Source of the DNA: Halopseudomonas sp002296055
Lineage (GTDB): Bacteria > Pseudomonadota > Gammaproteobacteria > Pseudomonadales > Pseudomonadaceae
NCBI RefSeq assembly: GCF_050876985.1
Contig: NZ_JBPAPP010000001.1
Strand: one strand, 5' to 3'
Length of the DNA stretch: 64,000 bases
In this document: piece by piece, positions 1 through 9,540 of the stretch
Numbering within the stretch: position 1 is the stretch's first letter
How the letters are laid out: the number at the start of each line of letters is the position of its first letter
Program-made: the position numbers and the translations under genes
Notes under the pieces: model-generated
Databases searched by the model: none
Seen by the model: the letters and a program-made list of their open reading frames with translations, nothing else
What the model was told of the DNA's origin: nothing

Positions 1-1969
1 CATATTCGTCTTTGACATTGTCCAGGAAGCTGGTGAAGTTTGCGTGCATCAGCAGCTCAGAAGGGTTCGGTGGGATTTGCCCTCTGGGTACAACGTGAAG
101 CCCGTCCACCTCTGTCTTGTATATGGCATCGTTGCTGGTTATACGGGTTGCGAGGAGTTCTGAAAGCCCGTTTTCAGCCGGGAGTTTGAATAGTTTGTTC
201 AAGTAGCCTTTGCGCATATCTGCATCAATCAGCAGTACGCGTTGCCCCGCCTGCGCCATGATGGCACCAAGGTTTGCTGAGACGAATGACTTACCAACGC
301 CGGGGCTGGGGCCGGAAATCATCAGGATGTTGTTTTTTGCTTCCAGCCGGGCGAAGTGCAGACTAGTGCGTAAGCTGCGGAGGGCTTCGATGGCAAGATC
401 TGCCGGGTTGGTGACGGCTAGTAGGCCTGAGGGTGCTTGCGCTGCGGAGCGGCGGCTTTTTACTCCACCTTCGACCACTTCCTGATCTCGGCTAAAGGGG
501 ATGGTGGCATAGACGGGCAGGCCCAGTTGCTCAATGATTTCTGGATCTTCCACCCCACGGTTCAGCGCTTTACGCAGTAGTACAAGGGCCACGCCGGCAA
601 AACCGCCTAGCAGCGTGGCGATTATCGCGATCAACGCCTTTTTGGGTTGGACTGGTTCTTCTACGTTGACGTCTGCGGTGTCGATAACGCGTACATTGCC
701 AACAGTGCCTGCGCGCAGCACGTCCAGCTCTTGGGTGCTGTTAAGCATGGCGGTATACACCTCGGTGGTGACGGCGACGTCACGAGTGAGGCGCAGCAGC
801 TCCTGCTGGGTTGCCGGTAGTGATTCAACTTTACTGGTCAGCTCTGCCTTTTGGCGCTTGAGCTGCTCCATTTGGTCCAGAAGAGCTTGATAGGACGGGT
901 GCTGCCGAGTGAAGCGGCGCTCCATTTCCGCCCGTTTGAGGTTTTGCTCGGAGATCAGGGTGTCCAGTTCGACAATCTGGTCCAGAATGGCTTGGGTTTC
1001 GATGGTGATGTCGACAGATTTGGTGCTGGTTTGATATTCGTTGAGTGCCTGCTCGTAGCGCTCTAGCTCCTTGCGCACTTGCGGCAGCTGCTCCTTCAGA
1101 AACTCGAGGCTTTGCGCGGCCTCGGCAGAGTTGCGCTCTACGTTTTGGCGCACATATAAACGGCTAACTTCATCCAGAATGCTAATGGCGTATTCTGGAT
1201 TTTCGTGCTGCATGCTCAGGCTAATGATGCCCGAGTCTTTGCCGCGCTCCGCTGCGCCCAGTTGGTCCTGATAATCAAGGATGGTGTTGAGCCTGCGTTG
1301 CTTTGTAACGGCAAAGCGAGTGTTAGGGCGTGCAGCGAGTGTTTTGACTTGCATGGTGAAGCCGTTGTTACTGGCTTGTGTGCCAACTTCGCCTTGCAGC
1401 AAGGCTTCGCCGTCGTCGTTGTACAGCGTGTAACTGCTATTTTCGCCGGCAACCAACTCAAGTCGCTCACTCAGGTAGCTGTTTGGTACTTCAAGCTGGA
1501 AAATATCGACGCTTTCGCCGCCCCAGGCATAACTGTCGAAGCCAAGCAGTGGCGAGGCTACTTCACCGCTGGTTTCCGGAATAAAACGGCGGGCCATCCA
1601 ACGACCGATTACTGGGAAGTAGTTTGGCTCTACGATAATGTCGAGTTTTAAATTCTCTACAGCCTGCCCGATTACCGCACGAGACTTCAGCAACTCAATT
1701 TCGGTAACCGCCTCAGGAGTGCTGCCCAGCATATCGGACAGTTCGCCAAGCCCTGAGAGAGTATTGCCTGATTTCTCTTCAATCTGAATCAGCGCATTTG
1801 CCTGATAAATCGGCGTCGCCAACAACGCATAAGCAACACCGATTATCGCGAAGCATACGGTAAACCCAATGATTACCCACTTGCCGTCTATTAACGCGCC
1901 GAGTAGGGCCAGCAGATCGATCTCGTCGCTGTCGTGTTGTGCTGCACTAGTGGGGGTGTTGTTCTGCAT
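1..1969 (-). CDS. Wzc-type exopolysaccharide chain-length determinant / tyrosine autokinase (3' end outside window)
   Basis: Inner-membrane polysaccharide co-polymerase fused to a cytoplasmic BY-kinase, which controls polymer length and export. The ATG is at 1969 and the frame stays open to base 1, so about 656 residues are visible and the C-terminus, including any tyrosine-rich tail, is missing. The N-terminus has a Wzz-like domain with a membrane segment near residues 29-50, a long coiled-coil periplasmic part around 230-400, and a second membrane segment near 440-460. The kinase domain shows the Walker A motif GPSPGVGKS with the lysine at about residue 560 and Walker A' LLIDADMRKG with aspartates at about 582 and 584. 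The BY-kinase motif PPNPSELL lies near the left edge. The Wzb phosphatase gene lies 42 bases upstream in the same direction, the usual kinase/phosphatase pairing of an exopolysaccharide operon. Confidence 0.9.
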   Translation of the reverse strand, partial: MQNNTPTSAAQHDSDEIDLLALLGALIDGKWVIIGFTVCFAIIGVAYALLATPIYQANALIQIEEKSGNTLSGLGELSDMLGSTPEAVTEIELLKSRAVIGQAVENLKLDIIVEPNYFPVIGRWMARRFIPETSGEVASPLLGFDSYAWGGESVDIFQLEVPNSYLSERLELVAGENSSYTLYNDDGEALLQGEVGTQASNNGFTMQVKTLAARPNTRFAVTKQRRLNTILDYQDQLGAAERGKDSGIISLSMQHENPEYAISILDEVSRLYVRQNVERNSAEAAQSLEFLKEQLPQVRKELERYEQALNEYQTSTKSVDITIETQAILDQIVELDTLISEQNLKRAEMERRFTRQHPSYQALLDQMEQLKRQKAELTSKVESLPATQQELLRLTRDVAVTTEVYTAMLNSTQELDVLRAGTVGNVRVIDTADVNVEEPVQPKKALIAIIATLLGGFAGVALVLLRKALNRGVEDPEIIEQLGLPVYATIPFSRDQEVVEGGVKSRRSAAQAPSGLLAVTNPADLAIEALRSLRTSLHFARLEAKNNILMISGPSPGVGKSFVSANLGAIMAQAGQRVLLIDADMRKGYLNKLFKLPAENGLSELLATRITSNDAIYKTEVDGLHVVPRGQIPPNPSELLMHANFTSFLDNVKDEY

Positions 1970-2011
1970 GTAGTCCCTTCGGAAATCAGGAGTTGGATTC
2001 TTCGGTGCGGC

Positions 2012-2446
2012 TTATAAATGCTTAGCCCAGCTGGTGACACCTTGCTGGACTAACTGATAAACGTGCTCAAAGGCGGGGCGTTGCTGGCGGTAGGGGTCTG
2101 GGATCTTTTGATCTCCTTGCCATTTGCCAAGCAGGAAGGTCTTGCCGCGTGCTTCAGGCGCTATCTTGAGGATGTCCTGTACGTGGCGAGGCTCCATGGT
2201 CAGGATCAGGTCGTACTGGTGGGCCATCTCGCGGGTGAGTTGTTGCGCTTTGTGATCGGCGTGGTCACCGCCGTGTTCGCGCAGTACTTCCAGTGCTGTG
2301 GCGTCCATGGGTTTGTCTACCAGGGCGCCGACGCCGGCGGAGGCGACGCGGATGCTCTTGCCTGCGAGCTGCGCGCGTAGCATGGCTTCGGCCATGGGGC
2401 TGCGGCAGATGTTGCCCACGCAGACGATAAGAATGGAGTTGAACAT
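2012..2446 (-). CDS. wzb: Low-molecular-weight protein tyrosine phosphatase, Wzb-like
   Basis: 144-residue cytoplasmic phosphatase, the normal family length. The P-loop CVGNICRS at residues 9-16 gives the catalytic C-x5-R signature (Cys9, Arg15), and the general-acid loop appears as DPYR near the C-terminus. The family dephosphorylates the tyrosine-rich tail of Wzc and so allows cycles of polymer export. It is the first gene of a leftward operon with the Wzc-type kinase. A TTGACC / TACAGT promoter-like pair with a 17-base spacer lies about 80-100 bases upstream (see 2533-2552). The name wzb rests on the motif and on linkage to the kinase; the specific polymer is unknown. Confidence 0.88.
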   Translation of the reverse strand: MFNSILIVCVGNICRSPMAEAMLRAQLAGKSIRVASAGVGALVDKPMDATALEVLREHGGDHADHKAQQLTREMAHQYDLILTMEPRHVQDILKIAPEARGKTFLLGKWQGDQKIPDPYRQQRPAFEHVYQLVQQGVTSWAKHL

Positions 2447-2532
2447 GTAGTGCTGTCTCTGCCTTGAGTTGCTGCGCCTGGCCGCTGACGCCGTGGCGGT
2501 ACATCAGGGGAGGCGACTCGACTGTATCCATG

Positions 2533-2552
2533 CCCCTGACGGGGGTCAAGCT
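2533..2552 (-). promoter_or_regulatory. Candidate wzb promoter with palindromic motif shared with 30999-31018
   Basis: Read on the minus strand, a TTGACC -35 element runs straight into the near-palindrome CCCCCGTCAGGGG. A -10-like TACAGT follows after a 17-base spacer. The ATG of wzb is 87 bases downstream. The same 20-base block, with one base changed, is found upstream of the oxidoreductase gene at 29905-30939. The promoter role and any binding protein are inferred. Confidence 0.35.
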
Positions 2553-2713
2553 CGGGGTGACTGTTAAATGACGTCAATATGACGTATGTTTTGCTCCGGC
2601 ATGGGGCGCTCAGGCACGCTACCGCCCCAGGATTTACAGTCTTCATCCTGAGGACTTTGCTTGCGGCCATCGTGGCTTGGGCGCGATGGCCGTTACTGAA
2701 GCCTTTTGCTTTA

Positions 2714-2791
2714 CGTCATTTCCGCAACGGCGGTAATCCATGTGCCTCGGTGCCTTGAGGTATATGGATCCCCGCCTGCGCGGGGATGACG
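2714..2791. repeat. Single paired-hairpin intergenic repeat
   Basis: A 78-bp element with outer arms CGTCATTTCCGC and GCGGGGATGACG, each carrying its own short hairpin (left arm imperfect, right arm ATCCCCGC/GCGGGGAT). It is a degenerate single copy of the unit repeated five times at 25643-26157. The hairpin core resembles widespread intergenic repeats of the ATTCCC-N-GGGAAT type, such as neisserial dRS3; a family assignment needs a database comparison. Confidence 0.7.
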
Positions 2792-3176
2792 GCTTGGTAA
2801 TCGCTAGTCTTACCATGGCGCCGTGCCACATTTTAAGCCGACTTAGTATGTTTAGGTAAGGTTAAGTTTCTGTGACCTTGCCTGTGTGTAACTGCCCCTT
2901 TGAAAGCGCAAAACGATACCGCGCAGCTCGGCATGGGCTGCGCAGATTTGGCTTTGAGAGGGAGTGTTCGGATTGGTTCCGAATCTTCTGACATTGCCCT
3001 GTTGTTGCAGGGCAATATGTTTATTGCTCGATTGCCTGATGCTACGGCGGTGCACAGTGTACCTTGTTATGCACTGTTTTTGGTCGTCGCGAGTCAGGCA
3101 ATCACAGTGCAGGTGTCTGGCTGGCGTTTTGCCAGCTGAGCACACTGCGCTTATCTGGTTAAGGCAAGAAGCGTAC

Positions 3177-5003
3177 CTATTCGACGGTCACTGATTTTGC
3201 CAAGTTACGGGGCTTGTCGACGTCTGTTCCTTTGACCAATGCAACGTGATAGCTGAGCAGTTGCAGTGGCAGGGTATACAGCACCGGGGAGACGCATTCT
3301 TCCACCCATGGCAGGCCGACGGTCTGTACGCTGGCGTCGCCGCTGGGCTCGATGGTTTCGCAGGCGAAATTAATCAGCTGGCCGCCGCGGGCGCGGACTT
3401 CTTCCAAGTTGGAGCGCAGCTTTTCCAGCAGGCTGTCGCTGGGGGCGACGCTGACAACGGGCATGTCTTCATCTACCAGTGCCAGGGGGCCGTGCTTGAG
3501 TTCGCCGGCGGCGTAAGCTTCTGCGTGGATGTAAGAAATTTCCTTGAGCTTGAGCGCGCCTTCCATAGCAATGGGGTAGTGCGGGCCGCGACCGAGGAAC
3601 AGGGCGTGGTGCTTGTTGGCAAAGCGCTGCGCCAGCTCGGTAATGGCGGGCTCCAGGCTGAGGACCGCTTTGACCTGGCCGGGCAGGGCGCGCAGGGCGT
3701 TGACGTTGCGCGCCACAAAGTCGGTGCGCCCGCGTGTCTGGGCCAACGCGGTGGTCAGCCACAGCAGGGCAACCAGCTGGGTGGTAAAGGCCTTGGTAGA
3801 GGCTACGCCGATCTCGGGGCCGGCGTGGGTAAGCAGGCGCCAGTCTGCTTCGCGTACCAGCGAGCTGCCGGCGACGTTGCAGATGGCCAGCGTGGCCAGA
3901 TAGCCCTGATCCTTGGCATAGCGCAGGGCGGCCAGGGTGTCCGCGGTTTCGCCAGACTGAGAGATGGTGATAAGCAGCGTGTTGGCGGGCACGACTACGG
4001 TGCGGTAACGGTACTCGCTGGCCACTTCGACCTGGCAGGGAATGCCTGCCTGCTCTTCAATCCAGTAGCGGGCCACCAGCCCAGCATGGTAGCTGGTGCC
4101 GCAGGCAACGATGTGGATGTTGGCGATATCGGTCAGGCGGGTTTCTGCCTCGGGGCCGAGAATGGCGGTGAGCACATGGTCATCACCTAGGGTGCCGGCC
4201 AGGGTGTCGCTGATGGCTTGGGGTTGCTCGAAGATTTCTTTCAGCATGAAGTGGCGATATTCGCCCTTGTCCAGGCTGTGGGCTGCGTGCTCGTAGCGTG
4301 CTACCGGACGGTCCGCGCTCTTGTGCTCACGATCCCAAATGTCGCACTGCTCGCGGGTAACGCGGGCGTAATCACCTTCTTCCAGATAGCGGAAGCGGTC
4401 GGTGACTTGCAGCAGGGCCAGCGGGTCGGAGGCCAGGTAGTGTTCGCCGCTGCCTTCGCCGACGACCAGCGGGCTACCCATACGCGAGCAGTACAGGGTG
4501 TTGGGCTCGGACTCATGGATCACCGCAAGCGCATAGGCGCCGTGGATATCTGCCAGGGTGGCGCGGAAGGCCTCAAGCACGTTCTGGCTGTCGGCGTAAT
4601 GGTGCGCCAGTAGGTGGGCGACCACTTCGGTGTCGGTTTCGGAGGTGAACTCAAAGCCCAGGTCTTGCAGACGTTTGCGCAGTGGTGCGTGGTTTTCGAT
4701 GATGCCGTTGTGCACCACCGCCAGGCCATTGGATACATGCGGGTGGGCGTTGCGTTCGGCGGGTTTGCCGTGGGTGGCCCAACGGGTGTGGGCGATGCCG
4801 AGAGTGCCATCGACCGGGGTCGCTTGCAGTGCGTTTTCCAGCTCGGCCACCTTGCCGACGGCGCGTACGCGCTGAATGCCGCTGCCAGCACGCAACACTG
4901 CTACGCCGGCCGAATCGTAGCCCCGGTATTCAAGGCGGCGCAGGCCCTCAAGCAGGATCGGGGTGATATCGCGTTGGGCGGTGGCGCCGACAATTCCGCA
5001 CAT
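3177..5003 (-). CDS. glmS: Glutamine-fructose-6-phosphate aminotransferase (isomerizing)
   Basis: Cytoplasmic enzyme making glucosamine-6-phosphate from fructose-6-phosphate and glutamine, the first step towards UDP-GlcNAc for peptidoglycan and LPS. The start at 5003 is chosen because mature GlmS begins Met-Cys, with Cys2 as the glutaminase nucleophile (MCGIVGA). An AAGGA ribosome site precedes it. The longer open frame upstream to 5243 has no GlmS similarity. The resulting 608 residues fit the family. An N-terminal class II amidotransferase domain (about 1-220) is followed by two SIS sugar-isomerase domains, and the protein ends with the conserved KSVTVE. The gene stands alone here, without glmU or the atp genes. 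It is divergent from the arylsulfatase gene. Confidence 0.97.
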   Translation of the reverse strand: MCGIVGATAQRDITPILLEGLRRLEYRGYDSAGVAVLRAGSGIQRVRAVGKVAELENALQATPVDGTLGIAHTRWATHGKPAERNAHPHVSNGLAVVHNGIIENHAPLRKRLQDLGFEFTSETDTEVVAHLLAHHYADSQNVLEAFRATLADIHGAYALAVIHESEPNTLYCSRMGSPLVVGEGSGEHYLASDPLALLQVTDRFRYLEEGDYARVTREQCDIWDREHKSADRPVARYEHAAHSLDKGEYRHFMLKEIFEQPQAISDTLAGTLGDDHVLTAILGPEAETRLTDIANIHIVACGTSYHAGLVARYWIEEQAGIPCQVEVASEYRYRTVVVPANTLLITISQSGETADTLAALRYAKDQGYLATLAICNVAGSSLVREADWRLLTHAGPEIGVASTKAFTTQLVALLWLTTALAQTRGRTDFVARNVNALRALPGQVKAVLSLEPAITELAQRFANKHHALFLGRGPHYPIAMEGALKLKEISYIHAEAYAAGELKHGPLALVDEDMPVVSVAPSDSLLEKLRSNLEEVRARGGQLINFACETIEPSGDASVQTVGLPWVEECVSPVLYTLPLQLLSYHVALVKGTDVDKPRNLAKSVTVE

Positions 5004-5261
5004 GGTGGTGTCCTTGGCTGACAAACAAAGGCGGCAGTTTATCACTGCGTCGCCGTTGCGGGCAGTCGGGGCGATAGGTTTGGCTGCAGATGTGGCCTTG
5101 GGATGGCTCTTTGATATCGCTTTGCAATTGATAAATTGCTGTGATTGTGAATATTTCGCGCTCAGGCTGGCGGGCTGGGGGGGGCTGTCTACACTCAGGT
5201 TTGTGCGGCCTGCGGCAGACATTTGCAGGCAGCTGCACGTCAACTTGCATGGAGAATAGCA

Positions 5262-6851
5262 ATGGAATATCGGCAGGCATTACCCGCACCCCGGCGTATG
5301 ACTGGCGTCCTGTCTATGGCGCTGCTATGCGCATTGGCGGGCCCGGCAGTCGCCCAGCAAACAGAAAAACCCAATATTCTGGTGCTGTGGGGCGACGATA
5401 TTGGCCAGTCCAACATCTCGGCATACACCCACGGCCTGATGGGATATCAAACGCCCAACATCGACAGCATTGCAGATCAAGGCATGATGTTTACCGACTA
5501 TTACGGTGAGCAATCCTGTACCGCTGGGCGCTCGTCCTTTATCACTGGGCAGAGTGTGTTCCGTACTGGCTTGTCCAAAGTGGGTATGCCTGGCGCCAAG
5601 GAGGGTTTGAGTACCGAAGACCCAACCATCGCCGCGCTGCTTAAGGCCGAAGGCTATGCCACCGGGCAGTTTGGCAAAAACCACCTGGGTGACCTGGACG
5701 AGCACCTGCCGACCAACAACGGCTTTGATGAGTTCTTCGGCAACCTGTATCACCTGAATGCTGAAGAAGAGCCAGAGCTGCCTGACTACCCGGGCGAGAT
5801 GGTCATGGAAGACGGCAGAACCTTCCGCGAGACTTACGGCCCGCGTGGGGTGATTCATTCCACTGCTGACGGCAAGATCGAAGACACCGGGCCGCTCACC
5901 CGCAAGCGCATGGAAACCATTGACGATGAGTCTTCCGCAGCCGCGCTTGACTTCATCGACCGCAAGACTGAGGCCGGTGAGCCCTGGTTTGTCTGGTGGA
6001 ACGCCACTCGTATGCACTTCCGTACCCACGTCAAGGATGAGTTGCGCGGCGTATCCGGGCAGAACGAGTACGGCGATGGCATGGTTGAGCATGACCGCCA
6101 CGTTGGGCTGTTCCTGAAGAAGCTCGACGACCTGGGTATTGCTGATAACACCCTGGTGTTTTACTCCACCGATAACGGCCCGCACATGAACTCTTGGCCG
6201 GATGCGGCGATGACACCCTTCCGCGGTGAGAAAAACACCAACTGGGAAGGTGGTTGGCGTGTGCCGGCCATGGTGCGTTGGCCGGGCCATATCAAGGAAG
6301 GCGTAATTTCTAACGACATCATGCACCACATGGATTGGCTGCCGACGTTTCTGGCTATCGCTGGCAACGAGAACATCACCCAGGAGTTGCTGGACGGTGA
6401 AGCCGAAGCCATCGGTCGCCAGTACAAGGTGCATTTGGATGGTTACAACTTCCTGCCGTACCTGACGGGTGAAAGCGAAGAAGCGCCGCGTCATGAGGTT
6501 TTCTACTTCTCTGATGATGGCGATCTGACCGCGCTGCGTTTTAACGACTGGAAACTGATCTTCATGGAGCAACGTGCTGTGGGCACTCTTGCTGTTTGGG
6601 CCAACCCCTTCACTCCGCTGCGGGTGCCGCTGATCTTCAACCTGCGTCGTGATCCGTACGAGCGCGCGAACCTGACCTCCAACACCTACTATGACTGGCT
6701 GCTGGATCATGCCTTCATGCTGGTGCCGGCGCAGGCCTATGTGGGCAAGTTCATGTCGACCTTTGAGGAGTATCCGCCGCGCATGAAGGCGGCGAGCTTC
6801 AGCCTTGAGAAGGTGATGGACTCTCTGCAGAGCCCACCCGCTTCGCAATAA
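5262..6851 (+). CDS. Secreted arylsulfatase (sulfatase family)
   Basis: Hydrolyses sulfate esters, probably in the periplasm; the substrate is not predictable. The ATG at 5262 follows GGAG and gives 529 residues; an internal ATG at 5299 would give a more typical signal peptide, whose hydrophobic core ends at PAVAQQ. The alkaline-phosphatase-superfamily fold is recognised from the metal site WGDDIGQSN, the sulfatase signature CTAGR (C-x-A-x-R) whose cysteine would be converted to formylglycine, the KxH element GKNHLGD, and the second metal motif STDNGPH. No formylglycine-generating enzyme gene lies in the window, so maturation must be supplied from elsewhere. It is a single-gene unit between divergent glmS and a strong terminator hairpin. 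Confidence 0.9.
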   Translation: MEYRQALPAPRRMTGVLSMALLCALAGPAVAQQTEKPNILVLWGDDIGQSNISAYTHGLMGYQTPNIDSIADQGMMFTDYYGEQSCTAGRSSFITGQSVFRTGLSKVGMPGAKEGLSTEDPTIAALLKAEGYATGQFGKNHLGDLDEHLPTNNGFDEFFGNLYHLNAEEEPELPDYPGEMVMEDGRTFRETYGPRGVIHSTADGKIEDTGPLTRKRMETIDDESSAAALDFIDRKTEAGEPWFVWWNATRMHFRTHVKDELRGVSGQNEYGDGMVEHDRHVGLFLKKLDDLGIADNTLVFYSTDNGPHMNSWPDAAMTPFRGEKNTNWEGGWRVPAMVRWPGHIKEGVISNDIMHHMDWLPTFLAIAGNENITQELLDGEAEAIGRQYKVHLDGYNFLPYLTGESEEAPRHEVFYFSDDGDLTALRFNDWKLIFMEQRAVGTLAVWANPFTPLRVPLIFNLRRDPYERANLTSNTYYDWLLDHAFMLVPAQAYVGKFMSTFEEYPPRMKAASFSLEKVMDSLQSPPASQ

Positions 6852-6870
6852 CGTTTAATCTGTGTGAGCC

Positions 6871-6900
6871 AGGCGGCCGCTGGATACCCAGCGGCCGCCT
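6871..6900 (+). terminator. Strong hairpin after arylsulfatase gene
   Basis: A perfect 13-bp stem (AGGCGGCCGCTGG with its complement) and a 4-base loop ATAC start 20 bases after the stop codon. There is no T-run afterwards, so it may be a rho-independent terminator of weak type or an mRNA-end stabiliser. Confidence 0.55.
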
Positions 6901-7053
6901 TGGTGGCTGGCCGCTGAAAGCCGTTTGTTCCGCTTGCTTCCTTCCCTTGGGTTGCCACGCTTTGTGTCAGACGCTTTTCAACGACCCGTTACCCAATAAG
7001 AATAGCTGGCGCCCGCCGCGGCAGGTGCGGCCCTTGTAGTGCAGGGAGATGCA

Positions 7054-8034
<981 letters not shown>

Positions 8035-8048
8035 GCCAGGAGAGCGCC

Positions 8049-9026
8049 ATGGTGTTTTTCAAACCTCGGGCAGCATCGGCTGCCGCTGCACCTGCCGGGT
8101 CGGTTGATCGACGGGTACATGTGGATCTGGCGCACTTGCGGGCGCTTGAGGGCCACGCAAAAGCCTTGAGTCTCATGCCCAGGCAACCAGCCAGCAGTGT
8201 GCTGAGTGGTCGCCATGGCTCGCGCCTGCGCGGGCGTGGGCTGGATTTTCTTGAACTGCGCGGCTACCTGCCCTCTGATGATGTGCGCAACATTGACTGG
8301 CGCGTGACGGCGCGCACCGGAGAGCCCCATGTACGCGTATTTACCGAGGAGCGCGACCGACCCGCGCTGATTGTGGTGGATCAGCGCATGTCGATGTTCT
8401 TTGGCAGCGTACATGCCATGAAGTCGGTGGTGGCCGCCGAAGCGGCAGCGTTGCTGGCCTTTGCCGTACTGGCCCAGCAGGACCGGGTAGGTGCGGTGGT
8501 GGTGACGGATGAGGGCGTGGAGGAGTTTCGTCCAGCGCGCTCCCGTGCCGGCGTGATGCACTTTCTGCAAGTATTGGCCGGCGCCAATCAGCAGCTGCAT
8601 GCCGATGCACCTGCAGCTGAGCCAACCTCACTGGATCGCGTACTGGAGTCGGTTGCCAGGCTGGCCCGGCGTGATCACCTGGTGATTGTTCTGAGTGATT
8701 TTGATGTGATTGGACCGCACAGCGAGTCGCTGCTAAGCGCCCTGTGTCAGCACAACGATGTGGTATTGGCGCCCGTCACCGACCCGCTGGCAGAGCAGTT
8801 GCCTGATGACCTTGCCCAGGTGGTATCCGACGGTACCCAACAGGCCTGGTTGAATACGGCCGACCCGCACATTCGCGCCGCGCTGGATGGGGTGTCGCAG
8901 CAGCGACGGGCGCAGCTGCTGCAGTGGCAACAGCAGTACGGCCTGTCGATCGCCCCACTGAGCGCCGGTGAAGGCGCAGTAGAGCAGCTGTATCGACTGT
9001 TGGGGGTGGCCCGTGGCAGAAAATGA
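8049..9026 (+). CDS. DUF58 domain protein of the Bat operon
   Basis: 325 residues, starting at an ATG preceded by AGGAG, 14 bases after the moxR stop. The DUF58 signature is visible in the block SRLRGRGLDFLELRGYL followed by DDVRNIDWRVTART. The C-terminal half resembles a von Willebrand A fold (LIVVDQRMSM, VIVLSDFD). These proteins are constant partners of MoxR ATPases; their biochemical role is unsettled. The 3' end overlaps the next gene by 14 bases, so the two are translationally coupled. Confidence 0.92.
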   Translation: MVFFKPRAASAAAAPAGSVDRRVHVDLAHLRALEGHAKALSLMPRQPASSVLSGRHGSRLRGRGLDFLELRGYLPSDDVRNIDWRVTARTGEPHVRVFTEERDRPALIVVDQRMSMFFGSVHAMKSVVAAEAAALLAFAVLAQQDRVGAVVVTDEGVEEFRPARSRAGVMHFLQVLAGANQQLHADAPAAEPTSLDRVLESVARLARRDHLVIVLSDFDVIGPHSESLLSALCQHNDVVLAPVTDPLAEQLPDDLAQVVSDGTQQAWLNTADPHIRAALDGVSQQRRAQLLQWQQQYGLSIAPLSAGEGAVEQLYRLLGVARGRK

Positions 9027-9540
9027 GGCGCTGGCTGCCGAGTCGATGATGTTGTCTGAAATGATTGACCTGCTGCCGCCGGTGCCAGAACCTACGGCGG
9101 TGCCCTGGTGGCCGCAGACCTGGGGCTGGGCGCTGCTCGGCGTGGCAGCGCTGGTGGCGGCGGCGCTGTTTGGCTGGCGTCGTTACCGTCATTGGCGAGC
9201 CAATCGCTATCGCCAGGCCGCGCTGCAGGAGCTGCGCCAACGGCTCGCCGCAGGCGAGGGTGCGCCCGCGCTCGCGGAGGTCTTGCGTCGAACCGCGTTG
9301 GTGGCCTTCCCCAGGCCCGAGGTGGCCTCATTGAGTGGTGAATCTTGGGTGGCCTTTTTAAACCAGCATACAGCGCCAGGCCAAGCCTGTTTTGATGCCC
9401 CTACCATGGCGCAGCTATCGCGCATGACTTACCGCCAGGGGGAGGATGCACCCAAAGGGCCGGCGCTTGAGGAGCTTACCCGACGAGTTGAGCGCTGGAT
9501 CAGCACCCATCGGCGTGACACCGGAGGTCGCGATGATTGA
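9013..9540 (+). CDS. DUF4381 membrane protein of the Bat operon
   Basis: 175 residues if the GTG at 9013 is used; an ATG at 9046 is the main alternative. One membrane segment (about residues 37-56, rich in Ala, Leu and Gly) is preceded by the motif DLLPPVPEPTAVPWWPQTWG, typical of DUF4381. A cytoplasmic, basic tail follows. Its place between DUF58 and the BatA-like gene is the normal position for this family. The 3' end overlaps the next start by 8 bases. Confidence 0.85.
   Translation: MAENEALAAESMMLSEMIDLLPPVPEPTAVPWWPQTWGWALLGVAALVAAALFGWRRYRHWRANRYRQAALQELRQRLAAGEGAPALAEVLRRTALVAFPRPEVASLSGESWVAFLNQHTAPGQACFDAPTMAQLSRMTYRQGEDAPKGPALEELTRRVERWISTHRRDTGGRDD

Larger units (their letters stand above)
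2447..3176. other. 730-base intergenic region rich in hairpins
   Basis: No convincing gene lies between glmS and wzb. From left to right it holds the candidate wzb promoter (2533-2552), a direct repeat ATGACGT at 2568-2574 and 2579-2585, one copy of the paired-hairpin repeat (2714-2791), and a cluster of stem-loops between about 2966 and 3136. The clearest is a perfect 9-bp stem at 2993-3001/3008-3016. A larger dyad at 3030-3039/3094-3103 encloses a nested ACAGTG/CACTGT stem, and a short stem sits at 3120-3125/3131-3136. None of these is followed by a clear T-run on either strand. Confidence 0.6.

Noticed and set aside
3120..3136. Rho-independent terminator of glmS
   Set aside because: The 6-bp stem is 41 bases after the stop codon and no T-run follows on the minus strand.
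5325..6848. 507-codon open frame opposite the arylsulfatase gene
   Set aside because: Shadow of the sulfatase gene, which has a signal peptide and all family motifs.
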